Positions 8,372 to 16,599 of a DNA stretch of 64,000 nt are shown piece after piece. Source of the DNA: Kaistia sp. 32K. GTDB lineage: Bacteria > Pseudomonadota > Alphaproteobacteria > Rhizobiales > Kaistiaceae. The notes beneath the pieces were generated by a model. The model did no database searches. It saw only the letters and a list, made by a program, of their open reading frames with translations, and had not been told where the DNA came from. The position numbers and the translations under genes are program-made. The stretch is from NCBI RefSeq assembly GCF_016629525.1, contig NZ_AP024269.1, positions 4,600,001-4,664,000 of the forward strand, given 5' to 3'. Numbering within the stretch: the first letter of the stretch is position 1; every line of letters begins with the position of its first letter.

Positions 8372-9421
8372 TCAGGGGCAGGGGTTGCCGCGCCACTGGT
8401 GAACCGCGTCGATCTTCGCCTCCAGCTCCGGCGTGATCACCACGTCCGCAGCCGCGATATCGACCTTGAGCTGCTCCAGCGTCGTGGCGCCGATGATGTT
8501 CGAAGTGATGAAGCAGCGGCTCGTGGCGAAGGCAATGGCGAGCGCCGCCGGATCGATGTTGGCCTCGCGGGCAATCGCCAGATAGGCGTCGATCGCCTCA
8601 TGCGCGCCGGGCGTCTCGTAGCGGTCGCCGCGCTTGAACAGCGTCGTGCGCGCGCCTTCCGGCCGGGCGCCGTTCTGGTACTTGCCGGTCAGATAGCCCT
8701 GCGCGAGCGGCGAATAGACCAGCAGGCCGACCTGCTCGCGCATCGTCACCTCGGCGAGGTTCACCTCATAGGTGCGGTTCAAAAGATTGTAGGCGTTCTG
8801 GATCGAGACGACGCGCGGCCCCTTGCCGGCCTCGGCGGCGGAAAGGAAGCGCATCGTGCCCCAGGCGGTCTCGTTCGAAAGGCCGACATGCCGGACCTTG
8901 CCTTCCTTCACCAGCTCGTCGAGGGCGGCGAGCGTCTCCTCGATCGGCACCTCGTCCGCCGCCGGCTCGGGATGGCGATAGACGGTCGGGTTGGAGCCCC
9001 ATTGCGGCACGTGGCGATCGGGCGAATGCAGCTGGTAGAGGTCGAGATAGTCCGTCTGCAGCCGCTTCAGGCTCTTTTCGATCGCGTCGCGGATATGGGC
9101 GCGCGACAGCGTCGGCGTGACGCCGTCGCGGAACCAGGTGAAGCCGTTGCGGCCGACCACCTTCGAGGCGAGGATGACCTTGTCGCGATTTCCGCGCGCC
9201 TTCATCCAGTTGCCGATGATCCGCTCGGTCGAGCCCTGGGTCTCCGGCTTCGGCGGGATCGAATAGAGCTCGGCCGTGTCGAGGAAATTGACGCCGTTTT
9301 CGAAGGCGTAGTCCATCTGGGCGTGGCCCTCGGCCTCGGTGTTCTGCTGGCCCCAAGTCATGGTGCCCAGGCAGATGGCGGACACGCGGAGGTCGGTCCG
9401 ACCGAGCGAACGATATTCCAT
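8372..9421 (-). CDS. Aldo/keto reductase, Tas-like
   Basis: 349 aa TIM-barrel NADP(H)-dependent oxidoreductase. The catalytic tetrad is visible: Asp48 and Tyr53 in FLDTAELYS, Lys87 in VILASKV, and His132 in LYQLHSPDR. The C-terminal cofactor loop IIGATTLEQLKVDIAA is present. Length and the PKPETQGSTERIIG insert match the Tas/YajO-like branch. Natural substrate is not known. It stands alone between thpR-phhB and the TesA-like gene. Confidence 0.92.
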   Translation of the reverse strand: MEYRSLGRTDLRVSAICLGTMTWGQQNTEAEGHAQMDYAFENGVNFLDTAELYSIPPKPETQGSTERIIGNWMKARGNRDKVILASKVVGRNGFTWFRDGVTPTLSRAHIRDAIEKSLKRLQTDYLDLYQLHSPDRHVPQWGSNPTVYRHPEPAADEVPIEETLAALDELVKEGKVRHVGLSNETAWGTMRFLSAAEAGKGPRVVSIQNAYNLLNRTYEVNLAEVTMREQVGLLVYSPLAQGYLTGKYQNGARPEGARTTLFKRGDRYETPGAHEAIDAYLAIAREANIDPAALAIAFATSRCFITSNIIGATTLEQLKVDIAAADVVITPELEAKIDAVHQWRGNPCP

Positions 9422-9490
9422 GGCGAAGAGCTCCGGGGAGTGGGCGCGGCGATAGGCCGGAAACAGCGGGCTGACGATGCGGACGACCGG

Positions 9491-10138
9491 TCAGCGCTTG
9501 GCCTGCGCCACCAGTTCCTCCACGGCGGGAAGGATCTTCTCGACGATCACCGCGACGCCGGCCGCGTTGGGATGCATCCCGTCGGCCAGCAGCAGTTCCT
9601 GGTCGGCGACGACGCCGTCGAGGAAGAAGGGATATAGCATCGCGCCGTGGCTCGCGGCCAGATCCGGATAGAGGGCGTCGAAGCGTTTTGCGTAGTCCGG
9701 CCCGAGATTGGGCGCGGCGCGCATGCCGGCAAGGAGCACCGGCAGCTTGCGCTCGCCGAGCCGGGTCAGGATGGCGTCGAGCGCCTGGCGCGGCTGGTCG
9801 GGATCGAAACCGCGCAGCATGTCGTTGGCGCCGAGCTCGACGATCACCGCCTGCGCATCCGGGCCGACGGACCAGTCGAGCCGGGCGAGGCCCGCGGCGG
9901 CGGTGTCGCCGGAGACGCCGGCATTGACGACCGCGACATCATGCCCCTTCGCCACCAGCGCCTTCTGCAGCTGGTCGGTGAACCCTTCGCCGGGACCGAG
10001 GTTGTAACCGGCCGAAAGGCTGTCGCCGAGCACGACCAGGCGGAGCGGCGCGGCCGCTGCCGACGCTCCCTCGGCCAGCGCCGCCGAGCCGAACAGGGCC
10101 AGGCACAGCGAGATTGCGAGCGTCAGGGTCTTTATCAT
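9491..10138 (-). CDS. tesA: TesA-like arylesterase / lysophospholipase (SGNH hydrolase)
   Basis: 215 aa with a cleavable signal peptide (residues 1-22, ending SAALA), so it acts in the periplasm. The SGNH blocks are visible: GDSLSAGYNL with the nucleophile Ser40, the Gly of NAGVSGDT, the oxyanion GAND near 102-105, and the terminal DGMHPN with the catalytic Asp and His. It is divergent from the YbbA/YbbP transporter genes, the same pairing as tesA-ybbA-ybbP in E. coli. Exact substrate (thioester, lysophospholipid or aryl ester) cannot be told. Confidence 0.92.
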   Translation of the reverse strand: MIKTLTLAISLCLALFGSAALAEGASAAAAPLRLVVLGDSLSAGYNLGPGEGFTDQLQKALVAKGHDVAVVNAGVSGDTAAAGLARLDWSVGPDAQAVIVELGANDMLRGFDPDQPRQALDAILTRLGERKLPVLLAGMRAAPNLGPDYAKRFDALYPDLAASHGAMLYPFFLDGVVADQELLLADGMHPNAAGVAVIVEKILPAVEELVAQAKR

Positions 10139-10249
10139 GGGTCGTTTGCCACCATATTGAGCCGAACGCGCCGCGATCGGCAGGACGCCGGCGTTCGACG
10201 GCTTCCTCCGATCGACGAGCCTGCCCGTCGCACGATATAGGGTTCGCGC

Positions 10250-10981
10250 GTGGCTGATACACTCCCGAATGGTTCCGATGCCGTCATTCAGCTTTCTTCA
10301 GTCGAACTGGCGCTCGGATCGGGGGCTGCGCGGGTCCAGATCCTGAAAAAGGTCTCGCTCGCCGTCGACGGCGGCGAGAGCGTCGCGCTGGTCGGGCCGT
10401 CCGGCTCCGGCAAGTCGACGCTCCTGATGACGATGGCCGGGCTCGAACGGGTCGACAAGGGCCGCGTAGAGGTCGCCGGCACCAATCTCGCCGCCCTCGA
10501 CGAGGACGGCCTCGCCCGCTTCCGCGGCCTGAATGTCGGCATCATCTTCCAGTCGTTCCACCTGATCCCCAACATGACGGCGCTCGAGAACGTCGCCGTT
10601 CCGCTCGAGCTCGCCGGCCGGCGCGACGCGTTTGAACGGGCGGCGGAAGAGCTTGCCCTGGTCGGGCTCGGCCACCGGATGGAGCACTATCCCTCCGCCC
10701 TCTCCGGCGGCGAGCAGCAGCGCGTCGCCATCGCCCGCGCCCTCGTCGCCCGCCCCGCCATCCTGTTCGCCGACGAGCCGACCGGCAATCTCGACGAGGC
10801 GACCGGCCACGAGATCGCCGATCTGCTTTTCGCCACCTGCGCCGAACGCGGCACCACGCTGGTGCTCGTCACCCACGACAACGGGCTTGCCGGCCGCTGC
10901 GACCGGCGGATCCGCATCCATTCCGGCGTCATCGACGCCGGCGATGCGACGGCCGCCGTCGCCCGGAGCGTGGCGGTATGA
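10250..10981 (+). CDS. YbbA-like ABC transporter ATP-binding protein
   Basis: 243 aa ATPase of the LolD/MacB class. Walker A is GPSGSGKST (49-57), the signature is LSGGEQQR (151-158), Walker B ILFADEPTGNLD follows, and the switch His lies in LVTHD. It overlaps the permease gene by 4 nt (ATGA). The start is a GTG with no clear Shine-Dalgarno; a TATAG run 13 nt upstream raises the chance of a very short leader. With the divergent TesA-like esterase it probably exports or processes a lipid-like molecule. Confidence 0.93.
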   Translation: MADTLPNGSDAVIQLSSVELALGSGAARVQILKKVSLAVDGGESVALVGPSGSGKSTLLMTMAGLERVDKGRVEVAGTNLAALDEDGLARFRGLNVGIIFQSFHLIPNMTALENVAVPLELAGRRDAFERAAEELALVGLGHRMEHYPSALSGGEQQRVAIARALVARPAILFADEPTGNLDEATGHEIADLLFATCAERGTTLVLVTHDNGLAGRCDRRIRIHSGVIDAGDATAAVARSVAV

Positions 10982-13557
10982 CGAGCCAGGCCAGCCTCAC
11001 CGCGGCGGCGCCGCTGCTTCGCCCGTCCCTCGCCCTGCCGCTGCCGCTTCGTTTCGCGCTGCGCGAGCTGCGCGGGGGCCTGCGCGGCTTCGTCGTCTTC
11101 CTCGCCTGCATCGCGCTCGGCGTCGCGGCGATCGCCGCCGTCGGCTCGGTATCGCGCGCCATGACGGACGGCCTCGCCCGCCAGGGCCAGTCGATCCTCG
11201 GCGGCGACATCGCCTTCACGCTGGTGCAGCGCCAGGCCGCGCACGATGAACTCCGTTTCCTCGAGCACCATGGCGCGGTTTCCGAGATCGCCTCGCTGCG
11301 CGGCATGGCGAGGCTTCCCGACGGCTCCGACCAGGCGCTGGTCGAGATCAAGGCGGTCGATGCCGCCTATCCGCTCTACGGCACGCTCAAGGCGGCCGAG
11401 GACGTCGACGCCACCGCCGCGCTCAATGCCGGCCGCGCCCTCGCCGATCCCGAGCTCTTCACCCGCCTCGGCCTCAAGCCCGGCGACGAGATCTCGATCG
11501 GCGCGACGCGCCTGACGCTTGCCGGCGCGATCGCCGACGAGCCCGACAAGCTCGCGACCGGGCTCGGCTTCGGGCCGCGCCTTCTGATGTCGAAGACGGC
11601 GCTGGAAGCGACCGGCCTCGTCCAGCCCGGCAGCCTCGTGCAGTGGAGCTATCGGCTGCGCCTGCCGCACGGCGCGCCGGACAGCGCCGTCACCAGCCTG
11701 ACCGATACGGCCAACGAGGACTTCCCCAAGGCCGGCTGGCAGATCCGCAGCCGCGACGACGCCTCGCCGGGCCTCAAGCGCAACATCGGCCAGTTCGCGC
11801 AATATCTGACGCTGGTCGGCCTCGCCGCGCTGATCGTCGGCGGCGTCGGCGTCGCCAACGCGGTCGGCGCCTTCATGGAGGTGAAGCGGCCGGTCATCGC
11901 GACGCTGCGCTCACTCGGCGCACCGGGCCGGCTGATCACCCAGATCTACCTGATCCAGATCCTGTTGATCGCCTTGATCGGCGTCGCCATCGGCCTCGCC
12001 ATCGGCGCCATGGTGCCGGTGATCGCGCTCCGCTTCCTGGCCGACGTCCTGCCCGTCGGCGCGCAGACCGGCTTTTATCCCGGCGCGCTTGCCTATGCCG
12101 CCCTCTACGGGCTGATGACGGCGCTGACCTTCGCGCTCGTGCCGCTCGGCCGCGCTGGCGACATCGCGCCGACGGCGCTGTTCCGCGACGGCGCCGCCTA
12201 CGGCAAGTCGCGCCCGCGCCTCGCCTTCCTGGGGCTCGCGATCCTCTCGGCGGCCGTGCTCGCCGGCCTCGCCGTCCTGCTCGCCTATGACCGCCGCATC
12301 GCGATCTATTTCGTCGTCGCCGTCGCCGGCGCCTTCCTGCTGCTTCGGATCGTCGCCCTCGTCGTCACCGCGCTCGCCCGCCGCGCGCCCCGCGCCCGCT
12401 CGGCCGAATGGCGGCTCGCCATCGGCAACATCCACCGCCCCGGCGCGCTGACCGGATCGGTCGTGCTGTCGCTCGGCCTCGGCCTCACCGTGCTGGTGAC
12501 AATTGCGCTGATCGACGGCAATTTGCATCGCCAGCTGACCCAGTCGCTGCCCGACCGGGCGCCGAGCTTCTTCTTCCTCGACGTGCAGAATTCCGAGGCG
12601 CCGGCCTTCATCGACTTCCTCAAGAAGGAAGTCCCGACCGGCACCGTCGAGAGTGTGCCGATGCTGCGCGGCCGCATCATCGCGCTGAACCAGACGCCGG
12701 CCGATCAGGTGACGCCGGCGCCTGACGTCGCCTGGGCGCTGAAGGGCGATCGCGGCGTCACCTTCTCGGCCGAGCCGCCGAAGAACTCGCGCCTCGTCGA
12801 GGGCGAATGGTGGCCGGCCGACTATGCCGGTCCGCCGCTCGTCTCGATGGAGGCGGGCGTCGCCCGCGGCCTCGGCGTCAAGCCCGGCGACACCGTCACC
12901 GTCAACGTGCTCGGCCGCGAGATCACCGCGACGATCGCCAATCTGCGCGAGGTCGCCTGGGAAAGCCTCGCCATCAACTTCGTCATGGTGTTCTCGCCGT
13001 CGACCTTCGCCGGCGCGCCCTATTCGGTGCTGGCGACGCTGTCCTATCCGGGCGGCGCGGAGCCCGCGCGCGAGGCGGCGCTGATGCGCGACACCGGCAA
13101 GGAGTTCCCGGCCGTCACCGCGATCCGCGTCCGCGAGGCGCTCGACCGCATCTCGTCGATCCTCGACCAGCTGATGCTGGCGATCCGCGTGGCCTCGTCG
13201 ATCGCGCTCGCGGCCTCGGTGCTGGTGCTGGCCGGCGCGCTCGCCGCCGGCCACCGGCAGCGCCTCTATGACGCGGTGATCCTGAAGACGCTGGGGGCGA
13301 CGCGCCGCCAGCTGCTCTACGCCTTCGGGCTCGAATACGGGCTGCTCGGCCTCGCGACGGCGATCTTCGCCGTGCTCGCCGGCTCGCTCGCCGCCTGGGG
13401 CGTCGTCGCCGGCGTGATGAAGCAGCCCTTCGCGGTCTTCCCGGTCACCGCCATCGCGGCGGCGCTGATCGCGGTCGCGCTGACGATCGGCCTCGGCCTC
13501 GCCGGAACCTGGCGGCTGCTCGGCCAAAAGGCCGCCCCGGTACTCAGAAACCTGTAG
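10978..13557 (+). CDS. YbbP-like FtsX-family ABC permease
   Basis: 859 aa. It has the doubled FtsX/MacB layout: a first membrane segment near 38-60, a periplasmic domain, three segments around 275-400, a segment pair near 420-470, a second core domain starting SAEWRLAIGNIHRPG (about 475), another periplasmic region, and three final segments (about 730-855). The KTLGATRRQLL and RSLGAPGRLI cytoplasmic loops contact the ATPase. It partners YbbA encoded just upstream. Transported substrate is unknown. Confidence 0.92.
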   Translation: MTSQASLTAAAPLLRPSLALPLPLRFALRELRGGLRGFVVFLACIALGVAAIAAVGSVSRAMTDGLARQGQSILGGDIAFTLVQRQAAHDELRFLEHHGAVSEIASLRGMARLPDGSDQALVEIKAVDAAYPLYGTLKAAEDVDATAALNAGRALADPELFTRLGLKPGDEISIGATRLTLAGAIADEPDKLATGLGFGPRLLMSKTALEATGLVQPGSLVQWSYRLRLPHGAPDSAVTSLTDTANEDFPKAGWQIRSRDDASPGLKRNIGQFAQYLTLVGLAALIVGGVGVANAVGAFMEVKRPVIATLRSLGAPGRLITQIYLIQILLIALIGVAIGLAIGAMVPVIALRFLADVLPVGAQTGFYPGALAYAALYGLMTALTFALVPLGRAGDIAPTALFRDGAAYGKSRPRLAFLGLAILSAAVLAGLAVLLAYDRRIAIYFVVAVAGAFLLLRIVALVVTALARRAPRARSAEWRLAIGNIHRPGALTGSVVLSLGLGLTVLVTIALIDGNLHRQLTQSLPDRAPSFFFLDVQNSEAPAFIDFLKKEVPTGTVESVPMLRGRIIALNQTPADQVTPAPDVAWALKGDRGVTFSAEPPKNSRLVEGEWWPADYAGPPLVSMEAGVARGLGVKPGDTVTVNVLGREITATIANLREVAWESLAINFVMVFSPSTFAGAPYSVLATLSYPGGAEPAREAALMRDTGKEFPAVTAIRVREALDRISSILDQLMLAIRVASSIALAASVLVLAGALAAGHRQRLYDAVILKTLGATRRQLLYAFGLEYGLLGLATAIFAVLAGSLAAWGVVAGVMKQPFAVFPVTAIAAALIAVALTIGLGLAGTWRLLGQKAAPVLRNL

Positions 13558-13779
13558 GCGCAGCCAGCATCATCGATTACCATTGCGACAGTTGAGCCAC
13601 GCTGACTTTCCGAATTGAATGGGAGGGTCTCTTGCGGGGTAAGATCGGGATGCCCATATCGCATGAGCACCCGAGGGCTTGTCGACCGGCGGAGCCGAAG
13701 CGGTTCTGACGCCGGACGACGGAAACGGGGGTTTCGCGGCACAGAGTCCGCGGATTTATTGGTTCGGAGAGGGAGTTCG

Positions 13780-14556
13780 ATGGCAGATTTCGACAATCGC
13801 GTCTCACCGTTTGGCGCAGCGCGTGCCGAAACCGGTGTTGTCGACCAGGGCCTGCGCAGCCACATGCTGCAGGTTTACAACTACATGGCCATCGGCCTGA
13901 TGATCACCGGCGCCGCGGCGCTGGGGATGTTCAAGCTGGCCGTCACGAGTGATCCGTCGCAGGCCGTGGGCCAGATGGCGAACGGCCTGATGCTCACCAG
14001 CATCGGCGCCGCCATCTATTCCGGCCCGCTGATGTGGATCCTCGTCTTCGCGCCCGTCGCGCTCGTGTTCTTCCTGTCGTTCAGCATCCAACGGATGCAG
14101 ACCTCGACGGCACAGCTCGTGTTCTGGGGCTATGCGGCGCTGATGGGCGTCTCGCTGTCCTCGATCTTCGCCGTCTACACGGCGCAGTCGATCACGCAGG
14201 TGTTCTTCATCACCGCCGCCACCTTCGGCGCGATGAGCCTCTACGGCTACACGACGAAGCGCGACCTGACCGGCATGGGCTCGTTCCTGTTCATGGGCCT
14301 GATCGGCATCATCATCGCTTCGATCGTCAACATCTTCGTTGGCTCGTCGGCGATGGGCTTCGCGATCTCGGTCCTCGGCGTGCTGATCTTCACGGGCCTC
14401 ACCGCCTATGACACGCAGAAGATCAAGGAAATGTACTATGTCGGCGATGACGGTACCGTCGCCGGCCGGAAGGCGATCATGGGCGCGCTGACGCTCTACC
14501 TCGACTTCATCAACCTGTTCCTGATGCTGCTGCGCCTGTTCGGCGACCGTCGCTAA
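13780..14556 (+). CDS. Bax inhibitor-1 / YccA family membrane protein
   Basis: 258 aa with seven hydrophobic segments spread from about residue 33 to 255. The UPF0005 signature TAYDTQKIKEMYY near the C-terminus and YNYMAIGLMITGAAA near the N-terminus identify the family. Members act as membrane stress or FtsH-interacting proteins, some with calcium leak activity. The ATG at 13780 has a strong GGAGAGGGAG site; the longer open frame upstream has no family similarity. A near-perfect terminator follows. Confidence 0.93.
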   Translation: MADFDNRVSPFGAARAETGVVDQGLRSHMLQVYNYMAIGLMITGAAALGMFKLAVTSDPSQAVGQMANGLMLTSIGAAIYSGPLMWILVFAPVALVFFLSFSIQRMQTSTAQLVFWGYAALMGVSLSSIFAVYTAQSITQVFFITAATFGAMSLYGYTTKRDLTGMGSFLFMGLIGIIIASIVNIFVGSSAMGFAISVLGVLIFTGLTAYDTQKIKEMYYVGDDGTVAGRKAIMGALTLYLDFINLFLMLLRLFGDRR

Positions 14557-14580
14557 GACGGGCATCCACACGGAAACGAA

Positions 14581-14609
14581 GGGCGCGGCCGAGGCCGCGC
14601 CCTTTTTTT
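14581..14609 (+). terminator. Intrinsic terminator
   Basis: A 10-bp perfect GC-rich stem, GGGCGCGGCC with its complement separated by GA, is followed by seven Ts. It ends the Bax inhibitor-1 family transcript. Confidence 0.93.
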
Positions 14610-14650
14610 GTCGCCCACCCTTTTGTCGACTGGTCCCGACGAGACTGCCG

Positions 14651-15193
14651 ATGCCCCCTGCCGCCGACGACCTCCGGATCCGCCCCGTCGCTGCCGACGA
14701 TCTCGCCGCCATCACGGCGATCTATCGCCACGCGGTCCTCCACGGCACCGCCAGCTTCGAGATCGAGCCGCCGTCGGAAGCGGAAATGCGCCGCCGGTAC
14801 GATGCGCTGCTTCAGGGCGGCCATCCCTACCTGGTCGCGACAACAGGCGACGAACTGCTCGGCTATGCCTATGCCGGCCCCTATCGCCCCCGCGCCGCCT
14901 ACCGCTCGACCGTCGAGGATTCGATCTATCTAGCCCCCGGCGCGCAGGGACGCGGCCTCGGCCGCCGCCTGCTGCAGGCGCTGATCGAGGCGGCGACGGA
15001 GGCCGGCTTTCGCCAGATGATCGGCGTCATCGGCGATTCCCAGCATCAGGCATCGATCCGGCTGCACGCCTCGCTCGGCTTCCGCCCGGTCGGCATTTTC
15101 GAGAAGGTCGGCTGGAAGCACGGTCGCTGGATCGACAGCGTGCTGATGCAGCGCCCGCTCGGCGACGGCATGAGCACGCCGCCCAGCCTCTAA
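14651..15193 (+). CDS. GNAT acetyltransferase, phosphinothricin/methionine sulfoximine type
   Basis: 180 aa. The opening DLRIRPVAADDLAAITAIY and the middle SFEIEPPSEAEM are typical of the Pat/MnaT group, which N-acetylates methionine sulfoximine or phosphinothricin. The acetyl-CoA pyrophosphate loop is QGRGLGRRLL (99-108), and the C-terminal LHASLGFRPVGIFEKVGWKHGRW matches the same group in its parts. It stands alone after a terminator. Real substrate is inferred from family only. Confidence 0.88.
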   Translation: MPPAADDLRIRPVAADDLAAITAIYRHAVLHGTASFEIEPPSEAEMRRRYDALLQGGHPYLVATTGDELLGYAYAGPYRPRAAYRSTVEDSIYLAPGAQGRGLGRRLLQALIEAATEAGFRQMIGVIGDSQHQASIRLHASLGFRPVGIFEKVGWKHGRWIDSVLMQRPLGDGMSTPPSL

Positions 15194-15315
15194 TGGACAC
15201 CTGCCACGTGTTGGTGCTTGGCGAGGTATCGCGCATTAGGCGCCAAGCATCCCCTTCTAGTGACTCCAACCTTCAGATATAGCGAAAGCACTGTCAGGTT
15301 GAGAGGGAAGGTACC

Positions 15316-15660
15316 GTGAAGCGGCTAGCCACTGCGCTGGGGATTCTATTGGCGGCAGCCAGCAACGCCCAAGCATTCTGCTCCGAGCCATACGGTCGTT
15401 TTTCCGCTCCGAATGCACCAGGCAGCTTCGACCGTCCCGATGTGCCGTACTGTCTCTCCAGCTATAAGTGGTCGGGGAAGCATGAGTGCGATAGCTGGGA
15501 AATCGACAGCTACAAGCGCGAGGTCGAGGAATACATCGAAAAGCTAAACTCGTTTGTCAACGAGGCCAATGAGCTATCGCAGCAGGCCAGCCGGTTCGCG
15601 CGAGAGGCATACGACTATGCGAGATGCGAAGCCGACGAGACCTCTAGCCAGCACCAATAG
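15316..15660 (+). CDS. Secreted hypothetical protein
   Basis: 114 aa, no recognised domain. Residues 1-20 form a signal peptide ending SNAQA. The mature part has cysteines at 22, 46, 58 and 103, an aromatic stretch SSYKWSGKHECDSW, and a charged helical tail with heptad-like spacing (about 66-100) that may be a short coiled coil. Codon use is less GC-biased than in the neighbours, which hints at a different history. A GAGAGGGAAGG site precedes the GTG-like start region. The function is unknown. Confidence 0.7.
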   Translation: MKRLATALGILLAAASNAQAFCSEPYGRFSAPNAPGSFDRPDVPYCLSSYKWSGKHECDSWEIDSYKREVEEYIEKLNSFVNEANELSQQASRFAREAYDYARCEADETSSQHQ

Positions 15661-15674
15661 GCTCGCTAGGTGCC

Positions 15675-16100
15675 TCAGCCGTGCACGAGCTTCAGCTTGC
15701 CGTCGAGCACCGCCATCACCTGGCGCAGGTCGTGGCCGCGCTTCATCACATAGCCGCCCGCCGCCACCACCGAATAGGCGCCCTGGCGGTTGCGCAGCTC
15801 CGGATCCTTGACGACGCGGAAGAGCGGAATCTCGGAGGAGCGGCGGAAGATGGAAAACACCGCCTTGTCGCGCAGATGGTCGATCGCATAGTCGCGCCAC
15901 TCGCCGGCGGCCACCATGCGCCCGTACACGCGGAGGATTTCGTTCAGTTCCAGTCGGTTGAAGGCTACGAGGGAGACGGGCTTGGCCGTTTCCGGTGGGG
16001 TAAGCGCCAGAAGCGTGGCGCCGCCACCGGACGCCGCCTTGTCTTCGCCATCGCTCACGGGCGCCTCCCGTTGCCAGTTGCACCGTCGTCGAAACGTCAT
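15675..16100 (-). CDS. DUF2794 domain protein
   Basis: 141 aa; the domain covers about residues 40-130 with the run FNRLELNEILRVYGRM, then AGEWRDYAIDHL, AVFSIFRRSSE and GAYSVVAAGGYVMKRG. The family is largely restricted to alphaproteobacteria and has no assigned function. The ATG at 16100 is preferred to the longer frame from 16193 because GGAG lies 8 nt upstream of it. Convergent with the secreted hypothetical gene at 15316. Confidence 0.88.
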   Translation of the reverse strand: MTFRRRCNWQREAPVSDGEDKAASGGGATLLALTPPETAKPVSLVAFNRLELNEILRVYGRMVAAGEWRDYAIDHLRDKAVFSIFRRSSEIPLFRVVKDPELRNRQGAYSVVAAGGYVMKRGHDLRQVMAVLDGKLKLVHG

Positions 16101-16164
16101 GATCGCTCCGTTCCCTTGCTGTGGCAAGCGCACATCAGGGAGGCGATCCCTAGGTTTCGCGCGG

Positions 16165-16437
16165 TATAATTGCGTGCCGTTCCGGCACCTCACGAATCCG
16201 TGAAGTACCTTTCGAAAAATTCACTATTCCGCCCTTTTTCGGCCCGCCACCGGCCGCAAAGGACTGGCAAAAACTTACCATTGCTTCGAACGGTCCGGCT
16301 TGGCCCAGACTTCGGAATTTCTCAGCCCCCCAGCCCCCCGGGGTTCTTGGTTGAGCCGGACCACCTTCGACAGCGTGATTTGCATTCCCCTCCCAAAAAG
16401 CCCCTGAGGCCGGCATCCCTGCCCGGCCTTTTTCTTT
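16165..16437 (+). ncRNA. Candidate small RNA upstream of htpG
   Basis: A perfect -10 hexamer TATAAT (16165-16170, no convincing -35) is followed by a hairpin GTGCCG-TTC-CGGCAC at about 16172-16186. At 16407-16437 an intrinsic terminator is seen: a GGCCGG/CCGGCC stem followed by TTTTTCTTT. No plus-strand coding frame of quality lies between, and no plus-strand gene upstream obviously needs this terminator. A transcript of about 260 nt is therefore possible. It matches no RNA family I recognise. Confidence 0.35.
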
Positions 16438-16488
16438 GTCCGCATTTCTTGGCCCGCCGCTCAGCCGAGGGCGATGACTCGCGTCTGC

Positions 16489-16517
16489 CTTGAATCTCGG
16501 GCGCCAACCGGCGATAT
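16489..16517 (+). promoter_or_regulatory. Heat-shock (RpoH-type) promoter candidate for htpG
   Basis: CTTGAA (16489-16494) is followed after 17 nt by CGATAT (16512-16517). This matches the sigma-32 -35 consensus CTTGAA fully and the -10 CCATAT with one change. The predicted start lies about 75 nt before the htpG GTG, and htpG is a classic heat-shock gene. Confidence 0.55.
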
Positions 16518-16599
16518 CACCCCCGCCCCAATGTCCGGGGTTGCCAATCACCCTCCCCGGCCCCGCCGGCCGGGACGATACGTTGCCGGAGTGAAAAGC

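Noticed and set aside
16165..16437. Considered as SRP RNA, 6S RNA or tmRNA
   Set aside because: The GGAAGGAAGCAGC type loop of SRP RNA and the ends of tmRNA are absent, and the 6S central bubble cannot be recognised.
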